From NCBI GenBank assembly GCA_004154925.1, contig QJNS01000041.1:108237-172236 (forward strand): DNA of 64,000 bases, given 5' to 3'. A model generated the notes under the pieces. The model had not been told where the DNA came from. It made no database searches and was given only the letters and a program-made list of their open reading frames with translations. The stretch is from Monosporascus cannonballus. Taxonomy: Eukaryota; Ascomycota; Sordariomycetes; Xylariales. The first letter of the stretch is position 1; each line of letters opens with the position of its first letter. This document shows positions 58,584-64,000 of this stretch, piece after piece. The position numbers were made by a program, and so were the translations under genes.

Positions 58584-60128
58584 TCAGTCCCTCAGGGCCT
58601 CGATATCCTCGATCTCTTTGACGGCCTCAGTGGTCAATATCAGGGGGGCATCATCGCCAACGCAGACGGTGTCCTCTATCCGTATGCCCATGCCCCTGAA
58701 GTGCTCGGGGAACCGATCCTCGTCGGGAACGTAGACGCCGGGCTCGACGGTCACGCAGTGGCCCTCGCGCAGCGGCACGTTGCGCGGGTAGCCCGGAACG
58801 TCGTGCACGTCGAGCCCCACGTAGTGGCCGAGGTGGTGCGGGAACAGGCGACTCATGTCGTCGCCCGCGAGCCGGAACCCGAGGTCGTGCAGCTGGTCGC
58901 GCAGCGCCGTCTCGGCGATGCCGTGCAGCTTGTCCAGGGACAGGCCCGCGCTCGCGCGGCACAGCGACACCGCCGACCGCTGCGCCCGCAGCACCGCCGC
59001 GTACAGGTCGCGCTGCGCCGCGGAGAACCGGCCCGACGCGTTGTTCGGCCAGGTGCGCGTGATGTCCGTCGCGTAGGCGCCGTACTCGCCGCCGGCGTCG
59101 ACGAGCACGAGGTTGCCTTCGTTTTCGTCTTCGCTCAGGGCGGCGCTGTTCTGCACGTAGTGGATCAGCGCCGCGCGCCGCCCGCCCGCCACCACCGGGA
59201 TGTACGCCGAGCCGTCGAGCCCCGCAGTCTGGTACCGGTACTCGAGGAACGCCGCTAGATCCTTCTCGTACCGCCACGGGCGCCGCATGGCCTCCGTGAT
59301 GGCGCGCCCGGAATCCCGGCCCGCGCGCCGCATGTTGGCGATCTCCGCCGGCGACTTGACAGCCCGCAGCTCGTTGACGTGCGGCCGCAGCGGCGCCGTG
59401 GGGACGCCCGGCGCGATCGCCCGCATCAAATTCCCAAGCTTGGTCGGTACGCCGTGCCTCGTGAGCTCGGCGTCCGTGAAGATCTTGCTGACGCCCCGCA
59501 GCGCCTCCGGCAGCAGGTGCTCGGCACGGCCGATATCCCCGGCCTCATCCGCATTCCAGACGTCCCGGGCCGCGTCGACCCCGCTCCACGGCCCGCTCCA
59601 CTGCTCGGCCCGCGCGTCCTTCGGCCGGCAGTACAGGTAGAACACGTAGTCGCCGGGCGCGTCGCCGGTGCGGCGCAGCACGGCGATCGACTCGGGCTCC
59701 GAGAAGCCCGTCAGGTACAGGAAGTTAGTCTCCTGGCGGAAGGCGTGGAACACGGCGCCCGAGCGGTACTTGACGGGGGCCGCGGGCAGGAGCACGGCCG
59801 AGCCGGGCGGCAGCGCCCCGCACAGCGCCGCCCGCCGCTCGTGGTACTCGACCGCCGTTATCCCCGGCGTCAGCTCCCCCGGCGCCAGCAGATGCGGGTG
59901 CGTCTCGTGCACGGGCTGGCCGAAGAGCAGCTGTGATGCCGGCACAACTGCTGTGGAATACGCACGTCTCTGTTGGACCGTGCTGATAAACGGGCGACAT
60001 GGTCTCAATGCTGTGGTTATCCGGGTTATCTCAGCTTGATGCTGCTTGGGAAGGTGTGGGCAGGCCGGGAGGGCGCGGTGTTCGACATGGCATCTCAGCT
60101 GCCTCAATGGCAGTTGGCTGAACTTCAT
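58584..60128 (-). CDS. icp55: Intermediate cleaving peptidase 55 / mitochondrial Xaa-Pro aminopeptidase
   Basis: Mitochondrial M24B aminopeptidase. The family trims one destabilising residue from proteins after presequence cleavage, which stabilises them under the N-end rule. Single exon, 514 residues. ATG 60128 (MKFSQLPLRQLRCHVEH) is the first true start in this frame, and the Arg-rich N-terminus up to RRAYSTAVV is a good presequence. The N-domain FGQPVHETHPHLLAPGELTP and RSGAVFHAFRQETNFLYLTG are typical of the AMPP family. The five metal ligands of the pita-bread fold are visible: Asp in VLVDAGGEY, Asp in TDITRTWP, His in HHLGHYVGLDVHD, Glu in VTVEPGVYV and Glu in MGIRIEDTV. The coding region is highly GC-rich, producing long antisense open frames. 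The protein should be active. Confidence 0.93.
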   Translation of the reverse strand: MKFSQLPLRQLRCHVEHRALPACPHLPKQHQAEITRITTALRPCRPFISTVQQRRAYSTAVVPASQLLFGQPVHETHPHLLAPGELTPGITAVEYHERRAALCGALPPGSAVLLPAAPVKYRSGAVFHAFRQETNFLYLTGFSEPESIAVLRRTGDAPGDYVFYLYCRPKDARAEQWSGPWSGVDAARDVWNADEAGDIGRAEHLLPEALRGVSKIFTDAELTRHGVPTKLGNLMRAIAPGVPTAPLRPHVNELRAVKSPAEIANMRRAGRDSGRAITEAMRRPWRYEKDLAAFLEYRYQTAGLDGSAYIPVVAGGRRAALIHYVQNSAALSEDENEGNLVLVDAGGEYGAYATDITRTWPNNASGRFSAAQRDLYAAVLRAQRSAVSLCRASAGLSLDKLHGIAETALRDQLHDLGFRLAGDDMSRLFPHHLGHYVGLDVHDVPGYPRNVPLREGHCVTVEPGVYVPDEDRFPEHFRGMGIRIEDTVCVGDDAPLILTTEAVKEIEDIEALRD

Positions 60129-61188
60129 TATGAATTTTAGCTTGGTTATGGGTGCCAATGCTTAAACGTACGACAAGAACCCATCGTTCTGCTCAAATGG
60201 ACATGCCCGCATACAATAATATATGTTGGTTGTAAGTGCGAGTATCGGATGTGGCTGTTCAGAGGCTCAAATCGTTACTTTTCAGCCCCAGCCCGGAAAA
60301 TTCACGAGAGTTATGGTTAAGTAGGTACCTACTGCAGCCTGCAGGCACTGCTGCCTTTGGTTGCTGTGCTGCTGTTCGGTGCAAGGTTGTAGTGGGGTTG
60401 TAGTGGGGTTGCTGGGTGTTTAGCACTGTTTACCTGTAGTATTTACTGTGAACTAGCATAGAGATGGGGGGGGGACCGTGCAGCCTTTTGTTTGTTGTTG
60501 ATGTAAAAATGTCAATTCCAAGATAATTGTTAGTGCTAGCGTCATCGGCGTCCAGAACTTCCCTTCACCTGGTAAACTAAATTTACCTCGACTTTTAGAC
60601 GCAATTTGGCGACTCTTCCGCCCAACCCATCCAAGCACTCAACTCATTGTTCTGTCTTTCCAAGCTTCTTCAAGCCATCCGAGGCCTTACTTCACGTGTC
60701 TTCGGATCCAGTGATCGCATTGAAATCGTTTGTCTCGCTCAACTCGGCCTCAATGTCTTCCTAAAGCCGGGGTATACGACCGTGTTTTCCTCGTGTCGTG
60801 TTTTGGTTGTGTCACGTCTCGTCAGAGTCGCGTGCCGTGGCCCAGTGCAAGCTCTGCTCAGACCAGCAGCCCCCAGAACCTGACCCCTCTTAACGCACCA
60901 ACTCCTACTTGGTGCATGCCATCCATCAATCAACCATATAGCACCAATTCACCTCACTTGCTGTTAAGAGAGACCTGTGATACGGGAAAGAGCCTCGAGT
61001 TGGCTTGAATCATAGTTACCTACCCTATTATATTCGGCCTCGGACAAAATAGGCGTCACCCTCACGACCAGTCGACCGAATAGTTACTTATACTCGAACT
61101 CACTTATCACGTAAAAATTCCTCGACGGCCACCCCCACATAACATGGTAATATTGAGGTTACGATAGGATTAGGAGCAGGACATTTAT
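60129..61188. other. Divergent promoter region, icp55 / dbf4
   Basis: About 1.1 kb between divergent starts, with promoters for both genes. A duplicated TTGTAGTGGGG unit is at about 60386-60409. No RNA gene or further ORF of note. Confidence 0.55.
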
Positions 61189-63428
61189 ATGGCAGCAGTA
61201 TCTCTATCGCCAACACCATTCTCTCTTTCCCTTTCCACCATGTCCACCACTAGCAGACGAGTCCCTTTATCCTCCAACCAGAATGCTGCAAACTCGCCAC
61301 TTAGAACCTCTGCCGCCGCAAATGCCAACAGCTATGGCGCCAAGCAGAAACGCTCCATGGCCCAGATTCAGCGCGAGGAACAATATGGTCAGCCACCGCC
61401 GGCCAAGAAGCAGATGCTGGATACCAACGCCACCGGCACCCAGCGTCTGTTGAAGTCGCCCTCCCAACAGCAGCCGCGCGTCACCAAGAGCCAGGTCGTG
61501 CTCCAGCAGAAGCGCCATTACGCCGGGTCCAGCTATGAGAACAAGGTAGCGAGGGAGAGGTCTGGACAGACGCAGCAAAACCAGCGCCATCATGCCGAGT
61601 CCGCTGCTGCCAAGATCACCGAGAAGGATGTCGAGGGGATCCTCAACTGGCAGAAGCACCATCGGGCTAGGTTCCCCAACATGGTTTTCTTCTTCGACCA
61701 CGTCCCAGAAGATACTCGTAGGAAGCTGACCAAGGAAATCGCTTCGCTGGGCGCTGTAAGTAAACTTGGGATGTTGCTGCTACCCGTTACCACTGGTCGA
61801 CTTACACTCTCTATCTAGCGCGAAGAGAAGTTCTTCTCCATCGATATCACCCATATAGTGACAACCCGACCCATCCCCCAACAAGGCGACAGGGCTAGCC
61901 ACCATGAGGAGAATGATGTCAACGCTGAGAAGAAGGTGGACAATGACGTCCAGGGGCAAGACCAGGAACAGGAACAGGTGCAGACCATCAACCCGTCATT
62001 GCTGAGCCGGCAGTCGCAGCCCGCAGTGAAGAGGAAGCTATTCGACACGGAGCTGCGGAATCGGAAACTGCCTGCCCAGAGCCAGGATGATTCTTTCAGA
62101 CGACCAAAGAGGATCACCGATGTCCTCGTACGCGCCCGGGATATGGGCAAGAAGATCTGGCCGCTGGACAAGCTGCAACGGATGCTGCCATTGCTTCTCG
62201 AGACAGACCCCTATGTCAGTGCTGCCATCGCCTATGGCCCCCGCGGCGCCGCGGCCCAGTCGTACGAGTCCCGAGAGACTCAGGATCGTAACCTATTGCG
62301 GCTGTTGCATAACGAGCGCGTCAATGGGCCCTCCGATCGGGATCCTACCGTGGTTGCTCGGGAATTGCACTATTTCAAAGGCCCATACATCTACGTCTAC
62401 GACATGGAGGAGAAGCAAAAACCGATTATGGTCAGAGAGTATGAGAAGGTCGCCGACAAGTCTGAGGGCGCCTGGCCGCAGTTCCGCACTGCTGCTATGG
62501 GGCGGTGCCCCTTCGTCGAGGACTGCGAAGTCAGGGAGTCAAGGCCTCGCCCCAAGCCGAAACCGCAGGTCAGGAAACCTGCCGTCGACCCCAAGCCAGC
62601 TTCTCAACAGCCTGAGGGCTCCCGCCTGAAGCCCGTTACGGGTAAGCGAACACTGAGTGAGATGGAGAACACCCATAGCCGCAACTCGAGTGTCGCCTCC
62701 ACGGAATTCATGAACCCTCCAAAGCCGGTCAACGGCAAGATCGACTTCTCCGCTAACGCTTTCACCGGTCGTCCGGCAACCGGCCGTATGCTGGGTGGTG
62801 AACCCGTTGCGTCGGGTGTGCAGCCTTCTACTGTGACGTCAGCTATCCGATCTCAAATGATCTCATCTACCGCTGCTACGCCAGGTCTCATCACTGGCTT
62901 AAGCAAAGAGGTCCATGGACTCCAGCGTCAGGTTTTGAAGCGGAACACATCCACTACATCTCAGGACCATAGCTCTAGGCGCAATGTGGAGACGAGTCTG
63001 CGGGATGATGCTTCGGTCAAGCGATCGTTCACCCTTGGCCGCACATCTAGCCGCAAGCTCGACGTGGTCGACGAAAACGGCACGAGTAAGGGCGATGCGG
63101 AGTCGAAGCCGGTCTCGCAAACGGGGAAGCGGGCCGATCGGAAGGCCAAGAAAAAGGACCTGAAACCTGGGTATTGCGAAAACTGTCAAGAGAAGTATGA
63201 CGACTTCGATGAGGTGAGTCAAACACTACGTCTATTCCCAATATGTATCTTTTGGGCTAACAAGAGACGTAGCATATCGATAGCAAAAAGCATCGTAGGT
63301 TTGCAGATGACCCTGAAAACTGGGTAGAGTTGGACGAGCTACTCGCCCAGCTGGAACGCGTGTCGAAGCGCAAGCCTTATCACTTCCGAGCCCCAACACC
63401 GACAACCATATACGGCGAGGGGTACTGA
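61189..63428 (+). CDS. dbf4: Dbf4/Dfp1, regulatory subunit of Cdc7 kinase
   Basis: Activates Cdc7 (DDK) to phosphorylate the MCM helicase and fire replication origins. Exons 61189-61755, 61819-63213 and 63273-63428 give 705 residues; starting at ATG 61240 (MSTTSRRVPLSS) would give 688, and either is possible. The three family motifs occur in order. Motif N is a BRCT-like region, FPNMVFFFDHVPEDTRRKL to FFSIDITHIVTTRPIP. Motif M is YFKGPYIYVYDMEEKQKPI. Motif C is a C2H2 zinc finger, GYCENCQEKYDDFDE joined across the last intron to HIDSKKHRRFA. The Cys pair and the His pair are therefore in separate exons, and an unspliced reading would lose the finger. The linkers are Gln-, Ser- and Lys-rich, as expected for a cell-cycle-regulated unstable protein. 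The terminal FRAPTPTTIYGEGY closes the gene. Confidence 0.94.
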
Positions 63429-64000
63429 GTATCATCTTCATCCATAGCCATTATAACAAGTCACACTTATGGCATCCCGATTCGAATTCTTCCGGCGTAT
63501 CGTCCTCGTTGCGCCGAGACCTTCACAGTTGAAATAAAACCCACGGCCTCTTTCGTTCTCAATCCTTCCCACGACATTCGCAGTCCGACGATACCCCTTT
63601 TTCAAGACTTTCTTTCGGACGTTTGGACCATACTTCCCCGTTTCACTCTAACTCAGCGGCCTAACACAGCATCGGCATTTTAAAAATTTCACCTGCATGA
63701 CACGGCGTCCTGAAAGTTATTCCCCTTTTTCCACAACATTTTACACGATCTGTCGCATACGGGTTCAATGCATGCATCAGTGGCGATGGTGGCTCATTAT
63801 TTTGTTCTGTTTTTAAGATCTCCCTCCGGTGTGGCCTGTCTGGCTGCGGACGGGTTCCTTGGTCTGCTTTCCCTCGCCTGGAGGTGAGCCGAGGCACTAA
63901 TGGGCAGTGGTAGCATTCGGTCGGTTTGCTTGTAGCGGCCAAATCCGTCGCTCGAGACAGCATCAGCATCTCCTGAAGGATTAATGAAGCGAAAGCCTTG
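63429..64000. other. 3' region of dbf4 to window end
   Basis: About 570 bases after the dbf4 stop codon. The first part is presumably its 3' untranslated region. Short open frames on the minus strand show no domain, and a neighbouring gene may begin beyond the window. Confidence 0.5.

Noticed and set aside
58701..59936. Long plus-strand frames opposite the peptidase gene
   Set aside because: Shadows of the GC-rich icp55 gene; Arg/Val/Ala-rich and without domains.

Overview
The window comes from a filamentous ascomycete nuclear chromosome, most likely a sordariomycete. Genes are split by short introns (about 50-120 nt, mostly GTAAGT-like donors and CAG/TAG acceptors). The gene set is typical of Pezizomycotina: the pH-signalling adaptor PalA/Rim20, a fungal ENA-type sodium P-type ATPase, a proteinase K-like secreted subtilase, 2EXR-domain proteins, a SREBP-type bHLH factor, a fungal secreted phospholipase A2 and a But2-domain relic. 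There are no bacterial-style operons, no CRISPR array, and no tRNA or rRNA gene that I can support.

Layout. The left edge cuts the first exon of vacuolar ATPase subunit B (minus). It is followed by a 2EXR protein (1.8-2.6 kb, plus), a six-exon protein kinase (3.1-4.7 kb, minus), mitochondrial HMG-CoA lyase (5.5-6.8 kb, plus) and palA (7.3-10.0 kb, minus). A 4.2 kb gene-free stretch leads to a secreted subtilisin-like protease (14.2-15.5 kb, plus) and an ENA cation ATPase (17.0-20.3 kb, minus). After more gene-free DNA come a YtcJ-like amidohydrolase with a small last exon (23.1-24.8 kb, minus), a BTB-like protein (26.1-27.6 kb, minus), the tail-anchored E2 Ubc6 (29.3-30.2 kb, minus), Sam50/Tob55 (31.0-32.7 kb, plus), a decayed But2-family secreted protein (33.0-34.3 kb, plus) and a large Gln/His/Pro-rich BTB protein (36.0-38.7 kb, plus).

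The stretch from 39 to 55 kb is gene-poor. It holds a small secreted phospholipase A2 (40.8-41.3 kb, minus), a broken beta-lactamase-family serine hydrolase (42.9-44.6 kb, minus), an AT-rich patch near 46 kb, a four-exon bHLH factor (47.4-48.9 kb, minus) and a second 2EXR protein (53.8-54.8 kb, minus). The right end is dense again: a TMEM135-like membrane protein (56.0-57.9 kb, plus), the mitochondrial peptidase Icp55 (58.6-60.1 kb, minus) and the Cdc7 activator Dbf4 (61.2-63.4 kb, plus).

Functionally this is a mix of conserved housekeeping genes (V-ATPase, HMG-CoA lyase, Sam50, Ubc6, Icp55, Dbf4) and accessory secreted or regulatory genes set in long spacers. palA and the ENA ATPase, both parts of alkaline and cation adaptation in fungi, lie about 7 kb apart. 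I found no convincing new multi-gene system. The most informative irregularities are the two pseudogenes, exons that simple ORF reading misses, and out-of-frame upstream ORFs that overlap two start codons.
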